Notes: generated by a model not told the origin, from the sequence alone. Shown: positions 18,497 to 26,902, counted from the stretch's first letter. The stretch is 64,000 bases of DNA from Fulvitalea axinellae (GCF_036492835.1 NZ_AP025314.1:434001-498000); one strand, 5' to 3'. Translations and numbers: made by a program.

Positions 18497-18582
18497 GGCC
18501 TTCTAGGGATTGGCTTTCGCCGGCGGATTGAGCTTTGGCGAATGGCCGTTTGTTGGCAATTATTTTTTGGAAACATTAATTT

Positions 18583-19395
18583 ATGGAAGAGCAGTCCAGT
18601 GCGCCCGAGAAAAGGGCGGCGAGTAGTTATTATATACCGAATGTTGAACGGGCTTTAAGGGTTATAGAGTTATTGGCTGACCATCAGAACGGGCTGAGCC
18701 TGCCGGAGATGGTAAAGCACTTGGGGATCTCGAAAAGTAGCCTTTTCCGTATCACGACCACGCTTCTGGGACACAATTACCTGATCCGCGACGAAGAGTC
18801 GAAGCGTTTTTGCCTGTCGAGAAAAGTGTTGAGTATAGGGCTCTCCACCATCAGCGAGCACAGCCTTATAGAGAAGGCGCTGATCCCGATGAGGGAACTC
18901 CGCGACGAGCTGAAGGAGACGATCCTTCTGGGCGTTTTGTTGGAGATCGAGGGCGTAACGCTGGAACAGGTGACGGGAACCCACCCGTTTATTTTTATGC
19001 TGAGCGCAGGAAAGCGCTTCAATTTGCACGCTTCGGCGCCCGGAAAGTCTATCTTGGCCTTTTTGCCGGAGCACGAGCGGAAGGCTCTGCTCAAGCGCCT
19101 CCATTACGAGGTGTTCAACAAGAACACGATCGGGGATATGGAGAGCCTGGAAGAGCACCTCAAGGAAGTGCGCGAGCTGGGCTACGCTGTCGATCACGCC
19201 GAGGAATACGAAGGCGTGCACTGTATCGGTGCTCCGATTTTCGACGCTCACGGTTATCCGATTTCGGCTATCTGGATGACGGCGCCGTCGGCCAGGGTGT
19301 CCGAGGAGAAGTTCGACGAGGTTGGCCAGAAAGTGAAGGCCTGCGCCATGAGGGTTTCCGCATCGTTCGGTTACTACGATTGGTCGGAAAGCTGA
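18583..19395 (+). CDS. IclR-family transcriptional regulator
   Basis: A 270-residue DNA-binding regulator. Residues 18-80 are the winged helix-turn-helix: IPNVERALRVIELLADHQNGLSLPEMVKHLGISKSSLFRITTTLL. The remainder is the IclR effector domain, with GVLLEIEGVTLEQVTGTHPF, LHASAPGKSILAFLPEHE, LGYAVDHAEEYEGVHCIGAPIFDAHGYPISAIWMTAP and a closing FGYYD. Members sense small carboxylic or aromatic molecules and act mostly as repressors near catabolic genes. No metabolic operon lies beside it here, so the target is unknown. A TATATTTG box precedes it, a terminator follows, and just beyond that is a 22-bp periodic array that could bind a regulator. Confidence 0.92.
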   Translation: MEEQSSAPEKRAASSYYIPNVERALRVIELLADHQNGLSLPEMVKHLGISKSSLFRITTTLLGHNYLIRDEESKRFCLSRKVLSIGLSTISEHSLIEKALIPMRELRDELKETILLGVLLEIEGVTLEQVTGTHPFIFMLSAGKRFNLHASAPGKSILAFLPEHERKALLKRLHYEVFNKNTIGDMESLEEHLKEVRELGYAVDHAEEYEGVHCIGAPIFDAHGYPISAIWMTAPSARVSEEKFDEVGQKVKACAMRVSASFGYYDWSES

Positions 19396-19426
19396 TTCGC
19401 CCCCTCCGGGGAAATAAATGCGAAAG

Positions 19427-19465
19427 ATCGCCCACTGGGAATAGCCCTGGCGGGCGATTTTTTTT
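19427..19465 (+). terminator. Terminator of the IclR gene
   Basis: ATCGCCC (19427-19433) pairs with GGGCGAT (19452-19458) and is followed by seven T residues. An inner CTGGG/CCCTGG match extends the stem. Confidence 0.85.
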
Positions 19466-19485
19466 GATGTAATGCAAAGGGTGAA

Positions 19486-19683
19486 AACAACGTGTGCTTC
19501 TTTCGGTACGAAGTAAGGAATAGTTTGATTCGCACTGGTGTTTAGGATGATTGGAACGTGTGAATCGATAAAATCATACGTGTGTGTTGAAAAAATGAGA
19601 CGTTTCAAAATTTCTATCCGTACGTATAAACCGTATGGTTCGCACGTGTGAATGTTTTCATCCGCACGTTCTATTATTTTTTG
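19486..19683. repeat. 22-bp periodic ACGT array, nine units
   Basis: ACGT occurs at 19556, 19578, 19600, 19622, 19644 and 19666, exactly 22 bp apart. On the same register are ACGT at 19490 and degenerate forms at 19512 (AGTA) and 19534 (ACTG). Units are diverged outside the core, with consensus TCGCACGTGTGAAT followed by about eight AT-rich bases. The array fills the space between the IclR terminator and the terminator at 19711-19738, that is, between two convergent transcription units. No coding capacity is seen. Confidence 0.85.
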
Positions 19684-19703
19684 TTGAAATATCGACCTGA
19701 AAA

Positions 19704-19745
19704 AAGAAAACGCCCCGAGGTTTTTAACCGTCGGGGCGTTTTCGG
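19704..19745. terminator. Bidirectional terminator after aroK
   Basis: CGCCCCGAGG and CCGTCGGGGCG (19711-19738) form a stem of about ten pairs with A residues on the left and T residues on the right, so it can work in both directions. It lies about 100 bp past the aroK stop codon. Nothing else is seen in 19746-19843. Confidence 0.85.
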
Positions 19746-19843
19746 GCAAGTCTTTGGCCTAAACGAATATAGGCAATACTGGCGGTTGGGGAAAGGGGCC
19801 GTGCTCCGGGGAGCGTTTCCGCGGAAACGGCGGTGTAATAAAC

Positions 19844-20380
19844 CTAGTCGATTGCCGGGTATTCCTCGTCGAGTATGGCGCCCAAGACCATCTCGGGGTC
19901 TATGGATTCGCCCTTGATCTGGATTTTGGCTTTTGAGTAATGCGGAAGCCTAGTGTCGATCCGCTCACGCAATTCGTTCAGCAACCGAGTGGTCTCCATG
20001 CCGGTAAACAGCGGGCGGGTTTCGGTGCCCCTGCCCACCATTCTTTTGGTCAGCTCCTCGGCGGGCACATCGATGAAGACAGTTAGGCCGTGCCCGTTCA
20101 TAAAGTCGATGCCGTCGTGGTAGCAGGGCGTTCCGCCGCCGCACGAGAGCAGGAACATGTCCTCTTTCTCGGTGACTTCCCTAAGCAGTCGTGCCTCTGT
20201 TTTCCGGAAATAGTCCTCGCCTTTTTCCTTGAAAATATCGGGAATGCTCATGCCCTCGCTTTGCTCGATCACGTGGTCGAGGTCAAGAAACGGGAGGTTA
20301 AGCACGGGCGCCACCCGTTTGCCCAAGGTGGTTTTGCCAGAGCTGGGCATTCCCATCAGGAAGATCTTCTTGTTTCGCAT
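19844..20380 (-). CDS. aroK: Shikimate kinase
   Basis: A 178-residue cytosolic kinase that phosphorylates shikimate in aromatic amino acid synthesis. The P-loop GMPSSGKTTLGKRVA is at residues 10-24. LPFLDLDHVIEQSEGMSIPDIFKEKGEDYFRKTEARLL carries the shikimate-binding Asp and Arg. LSCGGGTPCY is the conserved Gly-rich substrate loop, and GRGTETRPLF lies in the lid. Length is normal. It is the last gene of a three-gene unit (DUF1599, DoxX protein, aroK) with a 7-bp gap to the gene before it. Confidence 0.95.
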   Translation of the reverse strand: MRNKKIFLMGMPSSGKTTLGKRVAPVLNLPFLDLDHVIEQSEGMSIPDIFKEKGEDYFRKTEARLLREVTEKEDMFLLSCGGGTPCYHDGIDFMNGHGLTVFIDVPAEELTKRMVGRGTETRPLFTGMETTRLLNELRERIDTRLPHYSKAKIQIKGESIDPEMVLGAILDEEYPAID

Positions 20381-20387
20381 CAGGCTG

Positions 20388-21497
20388 TCACTTGCTTTTC
20401 AAGTCCGACATCACTTCGCCTATCGAGGGCGTGTCGTTGTAATGCCACTTGCCCTTGATGGTTCCGGAAGAGATGAGCACGAGGCCCGGATTCGATCGGA
20501 TGATGGTTTTCAGCACGGTCTTGTCTCCGTAAATCACGGGGAAGCCGAGCTGTTTGTCATGCCTGAGCTTGTCGATCTCCGCTTCCGAAGACGCCGTCAG
20601 GATAATCGGCCTGATGCCTTTCTTTTCCCCTTTCTCGGCCAAAATCTTGATCTGGTCCAAAGCTGGAATGTAGGCGTGTTCCTGACTGGCGTCGTTCATC
20701 ACTATGACAAGCCAGTCGCCTTTGAAGAGTTGTTGGGTGAAGTCTCCCTCGTCGTTCCATACGCTGAAGTCCGTGATTTTCGGTTCGGCCTCCGGATTCA
20801 GCAAGATCATGTCCTTGTATTTATAAGTAGTGTCGGTAGGCCATTTGTCGAACTCGTATTCCTTGCCACCCTTCTCCATCAAGTAGAGGTAACGGTATTC
20901 GGCGCTCGGTTGCATGGCCTTCGGTATGTTGACTCCTACCTTGTAAGGCCTGAAATCGACAAAAGGAAGGTGCTCGATAGCCCTGTAGCCGATATAAAGG
21001 TTGGCTACGGTAAGCAGAGCCATCAATAGCCCGCCTTGGCTTTTCTTCTGGCTTGGAGGGAATATGCTCTTGCCCCTAATAATAAGGTAAAGCGCCATGA
21101 CGCCGAAGATGACGTCCTTGCCGAATGACTGCCACGGCGTAAGCGGGATGGCGTCGCCGAAGCAACCGCAGTCGGTGACTTTATTATAAGCCGCCGAATA
21201 GTAAGTGAGGAAGCCGAAGTATACGATCAGGGCCAGAAGGATCCAAAGCGTGGTCCTGAGGCGATAGCGAATCAGCAAAGCCCAGCCAAGCATTACTTCC
21301 AGCAGGCATATGACAAGCGCCAGCGGAAGGGCGTGGGGAATCAGGTGGTGGAACAGCGGAGAGAAGTCCGCGGAAAAGACTTCGAAGTACTCCTGCATTT
21401 TGATGGCTGTGCCCGCGGGATCGTTCAGTTTGACCATCCCCGAAAAAATAAAGATGGCGCCGAGGCCCCATCTTACAATCTTATCCAGCGTTTTCAT
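20388..21497 (-). CDS. BT_3928-like membrane protein: DoxX/MauE plus thioredoxin-like domain
   Basis: A 369-residue inner-membrane protein. The first 150 residues have four membrane helices of the DoxX/MauE type (WGLGAIFIFSGMVKLNDPAGTAIKM, ALPLALVICLLEVMLGWALLI, TLWILLALIVYFGFLTYYSAA) with the redox-like TDCGCFGDAIPL motif. Another helix follows near residue 165, and a soluble domain from about 235 has a thioredoxin-like pattern (KGDWLVIVMNDASQEHAYIPALDQI) without a CxxC. Known relatives in Bacteroidota have the same order and an unknown role, probably in envelope redox chemistry. The start overlaps the end of the DUF1599 gene by 17 bp, so the two are translationally coupled. Confidence 0.85.
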   Translation of the reverse strand: MKTLDKIVRWGLGAIFIFSGMVKLNDPAGTAIKMQEYFEVFSADFSPLFHHLIPHALPLALVICLLEVMLGWALLIRYRLRTTLWILLALIVYFGFLTYYSAAYNKVTDCGCFGDAIPLTPWQSFGKDVIFGVMALYLIIRGKSIFPPSQKKSQGGLLMALLTVANLYIGYRAIEHLPFVDFRPYKVGVNIPKAMQPSAEYRYLYLMEKGGKEYEFDKWPTDTTYKYKDMILLNPEAEPKITDFSVWNDEGDFTQQLFKGDWLVIVMNDASQEHAYIPALDQIKILAEKGEKKGIRPIILTASSEAEIDKLRHDKQLGFPVIYGDKTVLKTIIRSNPGLVLISSGTIKGKWHYNDTPSIGEVMSDLKSK

Positions 21498-22035
21498 CGG
21501 CGTTTAGTAATATCAGGCAAAAAACAGAATAGTTAAGCATGTCTTGGTAGTTGGCGTCGACGCCTTCCGATATTAGCGTCTGGCCTTCGTTGTCCTCGAT
21601 TTGTTTCACCCGGAGGAGTTTCATCAGGATAATGTCAGTCATGGAGCTGACCCTCATTTCTCTCCAGGCCTCGCCGTAATCGTGGTTCTTGTTCTCCAAT
21701 AAAGAACGGGTGGCCTCGGCGAACTTGTCATAAAGGTCGTTGATTTCTTCCGGTTCGATTTCCAGGCGCTCGTCGTCGGCCAGTTCGAGCTGTATCTGCG
21801 CCATGACGCAGTAGTTGATAATGCCTTTGAACTCGTCACGGATATCGTCGTCGACCTTTTGGGTCCCCTTTTCCTGGATAGACCGGATGCGTTTGGCCTT
21901 TATGAATATTTGGTCCGTGATGGATCCGAGGCGCAGAATTCGCCAAGCGGTGCCGTAATCCTTAGTTTTCTTGATGAAAACATCTTTGCAAGCCTTGATA
22001 ACTTGGTTATATTCGTTGACCGTCTTGTTTTCCAT
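21481..22035 (-). CDS. DUF1599-domain protein
   Basis: A 184-residue soluble protein with two copies of the DUF1599 repeat: KKTKDYGTAWRILRLGSITDQIFIKAKRIRSI near residue 22 and ENKNHDYGEAWREMRVSSMTDIILMKLLRVKQI near residue 118. Each is followed by an all-helical stretch ending in an NYCVMAQ/NYSVFCL segment. The fold is related to all-alpha nucleotide pyrophosphohydrolases (recalled), but the activity is not established. The ATG at 22035 is only 17 bp from the divergent folP start codon. Neighbours downstream are the DoxX protein and aroK. Confidence 0.88.
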   Translation of the reverse strand: MENKTVNEYNQVIKACKDVFIKKTKDYGTAWRILRLGSITDQIFIKAKRIRSIQEKGTQKVDDDIRDEFKGIINYCVMAQIQLELADDERLEIEPEEINDLYDKFAEATRSLLENKNHDYGEAWREMRVSSMTDIILMKLLRVKQIEDNEGQTLISEGVDANYQDMLNYSVFCLILLNADENAG

Positions 22036-22052
22036 TTATAAAGCGTTGTCCT

Positions 22053-22910
22053 GTGACGAAAGATACGGCATTTTATCAAAAAAAAGTACTCAAGCTGAAC
22101 GGAAAGCCCTGCGTGCTGGAGGCTCCGCAGGTGATGGGGATAATTAACGCCACTCCGGATTCGTTTTACGAAGGCAGTAGGACAAACGCGACGGAAGACG
22201 TGGTCCGCAAAGCTGGCCAGATGCTTGAGGAAGGCGCTTTTATGCTGGATGTTGGCGGTTACTCCACCCGCCCCGGCGCCGATGATATTCCCGCCGAGGA
22301 AGAGAAACAGCGGGTCTGCCGTGCTGTAGAAGCGATAAAAAAGGAGTTTGCGGAGGCTGTGATTTCCGTGGACACTTTCCGGGCCGACGTGGCCAAAGCG
22401 GCGGTGGAGGCAGGGGCTTCGGTGGTCAATGATGTGTCTGGCGGAACGCTGGACGACGCAATGTACGGCACCGTCGCCAATTTGGGAGTGCCGTACATTA
22501 TGATGCATATGCGGGGAACGCCACAAAATATGCAGGACTTTACGGAATACGGCGACATCGTTAGGGATATTATAGATTTCTTCCACCCGAGAATCCACCG
22601 TTTGCGTAAGTTAGGAGTGAATGACATTATTTTGGATCCCGGTTTTGGATTCTCGAAAACGTTGGATCAGAATTTCGAGTTGCTTCGGAGGATGAAAGAA
22701 CTTGAATTGCTCGAATGCCCGGTGTTGGCCGGAGTGTCCAGAAAGTCGATGATTTGGAAAACGCTGGATATAACCGCTTCCGAAGCATTGAACGGAACAA
22801 CGGCGACGCATGCGTTCGCTTTGGCCAACGGGGCGAAAATACTGAGAGCGCATGACGTGAAAGAGGCCGTAGAGGCTGTTAAAATATACATGGCAATGTC
22901 TGGCGCTTAA
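22053..22910 (+). CDS. folP: Dihydropteroate synthase
   Basis: A 285-residue TIM-barrel enzyme joining p-aminobenzoate to dihydropterin pyrophosphate in folate synthesis; the target of sulfonamides. VMGIINATPDSFYEGSR, MLDVGGYSTRPGA, VISVDTFRADVA, VVNDVSGG, YIMMHMRG, ILDPGFGFSKT, VLAGVSRKSMI and NGTTATHAFALANGAKILRAHDV follow in normal order. The start is a GTG at 22053; the first in-frame ATG would remove the strand before MGIINATP. Only 17 bp separate it from the divergent DUF1599 gene, so its promoter must lie within that gene or translation begins very near the transcript start. cdaA follows on the same strand. Confidence 0.95.
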   Translation: MTKDTAFYQKKVLKLNGKPCVLEAPQVMGIINATPDSFYEGSRTNATEDVVRKAGQMLEEGAFMLDVGGYSTRPGADDIPAEEEKQRVCRAVEAIKKEFAEAVISVDTFRADVAKAAVEAGASVVNDVSGGTLDDAMYGTVANLGVPYIMMHMRGTPQNMQDFTEYGDIVRDIIDFFHPRIHRLRKLGVNDIILDPGFGFSKTLDQNFELLRRMKELELLECPVLAGVSRKSMIWKTLDITASEALNGTTATHAFALANGAKILRAHDVKEAVEAVKIYMAMSGA

Positions 22911-23037
22911 CTTGTTCCATTGTTGTCAGACCGATTTCGGTTGTGGAAAAAACGGATAATATCCGTATATTGATAAACAGTGCGGACTTTTGGTTGCGGA
23001 AGTTCCGCTCGCACACTAAAACCCTTGGGAGAATAAT

Positions 23038-24108
23038 TTGCTTGCTGCTTTTAATATAGGATTTCTGCAGGTCCGTTTTGTAGACCTGATCGACATTACC
23101 CTTGTCAGCTTTTTGCTTTTTCAGGTTTACAAACTGATGAGGGGAAGCGTAGCGGTGAAAGTTTTCATCGGTTTGCTATCGTTGTATTTGCTCTATCTGG
23201 TGGTGAAAGCCGCCGAGATGGACCTTTTGGCTTCCATTCTGGGGCAGTTTCTCGGAATTGGGGTAATCGGTATCATCATCCTTTTTCAGCCCGAGATCCG
23301 GAAATTCTTGTTGCTTCTGGGCCGAACAACTGTTTTTGACAAAGACAATATTCTGAAAGCGCTGATTCGACGGCGGTCGGATTCCGATGGCGAATGGGAT
23401 GTTACGCCAATAATAGAGGCCGCCAAGTCTATGGGCAATAATATGACTGGCGCTTTGATCGTATTGTCAAAGGAGTCGAATCTCGAATATTATGCGCAGT
23501 CGGGCGATTATATTGAAGGGATCGTATCGAAGAGGCTGTTGCAGGCCATTTTCGACAAGGCCAGCCCGATGCACGACGGTGCGGTGATTATCCATCGTGG
23601 CAAAATCATAGCGGCCCGTTGTGTGTTGCCTGTAAGCGAAAAGGATAATATTCCTGCCCAATTCGGTTTGCGCCACCGCGCGGCAATAGGGATGACTGAA
23701 GTCACGCCGACTTTGGTGTTGGTTGTCTCAGAAGAAACCGGCCAGATGTCGGTGGTGGTGAACGGCGAGATTTTCCATAACCTTTCCGCTCAGGAAATAC
23801 GCGCGAAGATCAATCTGTACTTGACTGGCGACGAAGGGAAAGCCGGAGATAAAAAGGTTGGCAAAAAGGCTAAGCAACCCGCACCGGCTGAGAGCCCAAC
23901 TACTCCTGAAACGGCAGGAACCGCGCCGATAAAAGAATCGTTGGAGGAGATTGCGCGGCAAGCGATACAGGAGGTGGTAGAACCAACCCCTGAAGAGAGC
24001 AAGCCGAAGGTAAGATCAATGTTGGGCGAGGATGTGGACGCTGAAGAAGAAAAGCCGGTGTCGTCGCCAAAAAAAGAAGAAGGGGGAAAGGCTGAAGAGT
24101 CAGCTTAA
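23038..24108 (+). CDS. cdaA: Diadenylate cyclase CdaA with long charged C-terminal tail
   Basis: A 356-residue membrane enzyme making cyclic di-AMP from two ATP. Three membrane helices occupy residues 15-85 and the DisA_N cyclase domain follows, with the catalytic DGA at 180-182 (SPMHDGAVIIHRGKI) and RHRAA at 212-216. The usual protein stops near residue 265. Here about 90 more residues follow, rich in Pro, Glu and Lys (KKAKQPAPAESPTTPETAG ... SSPKKEEGGKAEESA), probably disordered. The start is TTG at 23038, giving the normal N-terminus MLAAFNIGFLQVRFVDLIDI. The next gene, a DciA-like protein, begins 44 bp later on the same strand. Confidence 0.93.
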   Translation: MLAAFNIGFLQVRFVDLIDITLVSFLLFQVYKLMRGSVAVKVFIGLLSLYLLYLVVKAAEMDLLASILGQFLGIGVIGIIILFQPEIRKFLLLLGRTTVFDKDNILKALIRRRSDSDGEWDVTPIIEAAKSMGNNMTGALIVLSKESNLEYYAQSGDYIEGIVSKRLLQAIFDKASPMHDGAVIIHRGKIIAARCVLPVSEKDNIPAQFGLRHRAAIGMTEVTPTLVLVVSEETGQMSVVVNGEIFHNLSAQEIRAKINLYLTGDEGKAGDKKVGKKAKQPAPAESPTTPETAGTAPIKESLEEIARQAIQEVVEPTPEESKPKVRSMLGEDVDAEEEKPVSSPKKEEGGKAEESA

Positions 24109-24152
24109 TTGTAGTTGAGTTTCCCCGACCCTTTGGATGAATAGAAACATTT

Positions 24153-24488
24153 ATGACTAAATATACCCAGAAATCGAAGTTCGGAAAGAAATCCGAACCT
24201 AGAAAAAACGATGTTGTCGGGATAAGGGAATCTGTGGAAGGTATGCTTCAGGCGTTCAAGCTCAAAAAAAGGTTTGACGAAACGATGTTGGTGTCGTCTT
24301 GGGAAGAATTGATGGGCCGAACAATAGCTGCCAAAACCAGTGAGTTAGCAGTGAGGAATGGGGTTTTATTCGTAAGGATTACCTCTGCTCCGTTGAAGCA
24401 GGAATTGAATTATCGCAAAGCCGATGTTCTGGACCGATTCCGTGAAGAATACGGCCATGATATCGTAACCGACGTCGTTTTTATGTAA
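24153..24488 (+). CDS. DUF721 / DciA-like protein
   Basis: A 111-residue basic protein of the DUF721 family. The N-terminal 25 residues are Lys-rich. The domain then runs VEGMLQAFKLKKRFDETMLVSSWEELMGRTIAAKTSELAVRNGVLFVRITSAPLKQELNYRKADVLDRF, which has the KH-like core seen in DciA. DciA loads or stabilises the replicative helicase DnaB in bacteria lacking DnaC; the role in Bacteroidota is assumed from family membership. It follows cdaA on the same strand and converges with hemW across 16 bp, leaving little room for a terminator. Confidence 0.82.
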   Translation: MTKYTQKSKFGKKSEPRKNDVVGIRESVEGMLQAFKLKKRFDETMLVSSWEELMGRTIAAKTSELAVRNGVLFVRITSAPLKQELNYRKADVLDRFREEYGHDIVTDVVFM

Positions 24489-24504
24489 AGGCGTGTTTTC
24501 GGAC

Positions 24505-25629
24505 CTAAACGAATAGGTCCGTTGCTATTTTGTCCGCCAGCAATTTCCCTTTTTCCGTAAGGAAGATGCTTTTCTTTTCTATGTAGATGTAGTTGCCGTT
24601 CGTTAGGTTTTCAATTTTTTCCCGATGTTTCGACAACAGGTCCACTTCAAACAGATTACTGATGCGTTCTGCGTCAGTGCCCCATTTTGTCCGTAAAGAA
24701 GTGAGGATATACTCGTTTATTTGATCGTCCAGGTTCAACGGCTCGAAAATGGCTGGTAATTCTCCGCTTTCGATCGCTTTGGCGTATTTTGGATTGTTGG
24801 GAACATTGTATTCCCGTTGTTTTCCATTGTAGGAATGAGCTCCAGGCCCTAATCCAAGGTATTTGGCGTGTCGCCAATAACCGCTGTTGTGTCTGGAATG
24901 CTTGTCGGGCAGGCTGAAATTTGAAATCTCGTATTGTTCGTAGCCATTTTTATTAAGAGTTTCCAAAAGCATTTCGAACTGTTCCGCAGCGAAATCCTCT
25001 TCCACTTCGGTGAATTTTCCCTTGCGGAGCCAATTTCCGAACGCGGTGTCATGTTCTACGGTAAGTGCGTAGGCCGAAATGTGTTCTGGCTTCAGCCTCA
25101 TCATAGTTTCCAGATCCCGCATCCAGATGTCGTGGTTGTTTGACGGAATGGCGTAAATAAGATCCAGACTCAGGTTGTCAAAACCTACTTTCCTCGCCCG
25201 ATTAACAACCTCAATGGCCTCTTTTCCATTATGGAGTCGATTAAGTTTTTTGAGAAAGCCGTCGTCGAAAGACTGAATTCCCACGCTGAGCCTATTGATT
25301 CCAAGCGATTTTATGCCTCGAAGTTTTTCTTCGCTTAAGTCATCAGGGTTGGCTTCTAGTGTTATTTCCACATTTGGGCTGACTAGATGGGTTTTTTGTA
25401 TTTTTTCAAGTATCTGCTCCAGTTCTGATATTTCCAGAATAGAAGGTGTTCCACCGCCAAAATAAATCGTGTCTATCTTTTCCCCCTCCAGATAATCCGT
25501 CCGCATGGAAATTTCCTGCGTAATGGAATCGACAATCCTTGTGCGGAGCCGCATGCTGGTGCGGAAATGAAAATCGCAATAGTGGCAGGCTTGCCGGCAA
25601 AATGGAATGTGTATGTAAATTCCCGCCAT
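24505..25629 (-). CDS. hemW: HemW-type radical SAM protein
   Basis: A 374-residue radical SAM protein of the HemN/HemW family. MAGIYIHIPFCRQACHYCDF begins with the cluster-binding cysteines C11, C15 and C18. IYFGGGTPSIL, VEITLEANPDDL, INRLSVGIQSFDDGFLKKLNRLHNG and the C-terminal HemN domain (ISNFSLPDKHSRHNSGYWRHAKYLGLGPGAHSY) follow. The order and the short N-terminus fit HemW, which binds heme and acts as a heme chaperone, rather than the longer oxygen-independent coproporphyrinogen oxidase HemN. It is monocistronic, convergent with the DciA-like gene and divergent from the DUF4271 gene, near hemD. Confidence 0.9.
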   Translation of the reverse strand: MAGIYIHIPFCRQACHYCDFHFRTSMRLRTRIVDSITQEISMRTDYLEGEKIDTIYFGGGTPSILEISELEQILEKIQKTHLVSPNVEITLEANPDDLSEEKLRGIKSLGINRLSVGIQSFDDGFLKKLNRLHNGKEAIEVVNRARKVGFDNLSLDLIYAIPSNNHDIWMRDLETMMRLKPEHISAYALTVEHDTAFGNWLRKGKFTEVEEDFAAEQFEMLLETLNKNGYEQYEISNFSLPDKHSRHNSGYWRHAKYLGLGPGAHSYNGKQREYNVPNNPKYAKAIESGELPAIFEPLNLDDQINEYILTSLRTKWGTDAERISNLFEVDLLSKHREKIENLTNGNYIYIEKKSIFLTEKGKLLADKIATDLFV

Positions 25630-25759
25630 AATTAGGGTGGATAGTGGTGGTTTTGTGAGGTCAAGGCTCCGATATTCGTTCGGCGCTCGCGAATTAAAGC
25701 ATCTTTATTTAATTTTAACGGAACGAAAAGGGGCTAATTGCTCCAGAGCTTCGTTTTGT

Positions 25760-26860
25760 ATGATGCGAAAAAGACTCTTTATGCGGCTTAAATCATTGCT
25801 AATGTGCCTTACGGCGCTGTTTTTTCTTTCGTTTGGCCATGGCTTGAAAGCTGAGGATTTAAGGCGTGAAGGGTTTGTATATAATCAAGCCACCGGCAGT
25901 TTTGTGCCGTACGTGGGTGGAAAGAGCCTGTCGGATGTTAAAGAGATGGGTTTTTTCGTAAACGCTGAGCGGGATTCCCTGAAAATGTTTTTGCCTAAGG
26001 GCTCGTCTTTGTTTGTGAATAATAAATTAGCGGCGATTTCCAAGGAAGGTCACCTGTCTGTTGCGGTTTCCCTATTGTTGTCCTATTCAGAGAGTGAAGA
26101 CGAAGCGTTTGTTGTCCTTTATAACCCGGCGGGGCTGAATGGGGCCCGTTTCCAAAACGAAACGAAGAGGCAGGCGGATTCTCATGAAGAGCAGAGGGAT
26201 GGTTCCGACTATCGTGATTTTTTAGTAATGGGCAGTATGCTCGTTTTTGTTCTGATGGCTGTGCTAAGGCTGTATTACGGGGGGCGCCCGCTTTATTTGC
26301 CGTTGAATTTGCGAGGAAGTGGCCCTGTTGTGGCTGGTGGTAAGCGACGCTCAGGTTTTTCCGCTGGTGACGTGGCCTTGTGGTCGGGGTATGGATTGGC
26401 TGTTGGTTTTGTAGTGGCGAACCTGAAACTACTTTCAAGCGAAGTTCCGATAACGCAGATTTCCTTGCGTGACGCTCTTTGGGTTTGGGGCGTTTGGGGA
26501 ATGGCTTTTACGTTCCTGTTGGGGACGAAGAGGTTATATTTGTCTTATATGGCAAGTGTTTTTGCCCTAAACGGAGTGGATTTCATTCATTTCCGAGATT
26601 TTGTGTCATATAGGCTTTACGGAGCGATGGTAGCACTATTTGCTGTGCTTTTGTTGTTCTTTGCTCAGGGCTATGTGTCGTTTTCATTATATGAAATTGT
26701 CTTCGAAATCCTATTAATGTTTTATTTTGTATTTTTTATTGTGTTTTATTTATTTTCTTTTCGTTCTTTCCCGTTTAACAAATTCCATTTATTTTCTTAC
26801 CTTTGCATCTCCGAAACGTTGCCTTTCTTGGCGGGGCTGAAGATTCTCCTGAGCCATTGA
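25760..26860 (+). CDS. DUF4271 membrane protein
   Basis: A 366-residue membrane protein. From the ATG at 25760 (MMRKRLFMRLKSLLMCLTAL) there is a signal or first helix, then about 120 soluble residues with VYNQATGSFVPYVGG and FVNAERDSLKMFLPKGSSLFVNN. Seven or so hydrophobic helices fill residues 150-366. The C-terminal part (LRDALWVWGVWGMAFTFLLGTKRLYLSYMASVF ... FPFNKFHLFSYLCISETLPFLAGLKILL) is the DUF4271 region. In Bacteroidota this family commonly sits just before hemD, as here (42-bp gap, same strand). Function is unknown. The frame is open 41 codons further upstream but lacks a plausible start there. Confidence 0.82.
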   Translation: MMRKRLFMRLKSLLMCLTALFFLSFGHGLKAEDLRREGFVYNQATGSFVPYVGGKSLSDVKEMGFFVNAERDSLKMFLPKGSSLFVNNKLAAISKEGHLSVAVSLLLSYSESEDEAFVVLYNPAGLNGARFQNETKRQADSHEEQRDGSDYRDFLVMGSMLVFVLMAVLRLYYGGRPLYLPLNLRGSGPVVAGGKRRSGFSAGDVALWSGYGLAVGFVVANLKLLSSEVPITQISLRDALWVWGVWGMAFTFLLGTKRLYLSYMASVFALNGVDFIHFRDFVSYRLYGAMVALFAVLLLFFAQGYVSFSLYEIVFEILLMFYFVFFIVFYLFSFRSFPFNKFHLFSYLCISETLPFLAGLKILLSH

Positions 26861-26902
26861 GGTGATCCCGCCGCAGGAACCAGGCCTTAACCCCTTATAA
26901 TT

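Noticed and set aside
19486..19683. Periodic array as a CRISPR array
   Set aside because: Unit length is 22 bp with no spacers of 30 bp or more, the units are diverged throughout, and no cas genes are near.
18670..19749. Minus-strand frame of 359 codons across the IclR gene and the periodic array
   Set aside because: Antisense to a clear IclR regulator; it has no recognisable domain and runs through two terminators and the 22-bp array.
25637..25759. 41 extra N-terminal residues on the DUF4271 protein
   Set aside because: This stretch looks like upstream DNA without a proper start; the ATG at 25760 gives a normal signal sequence.
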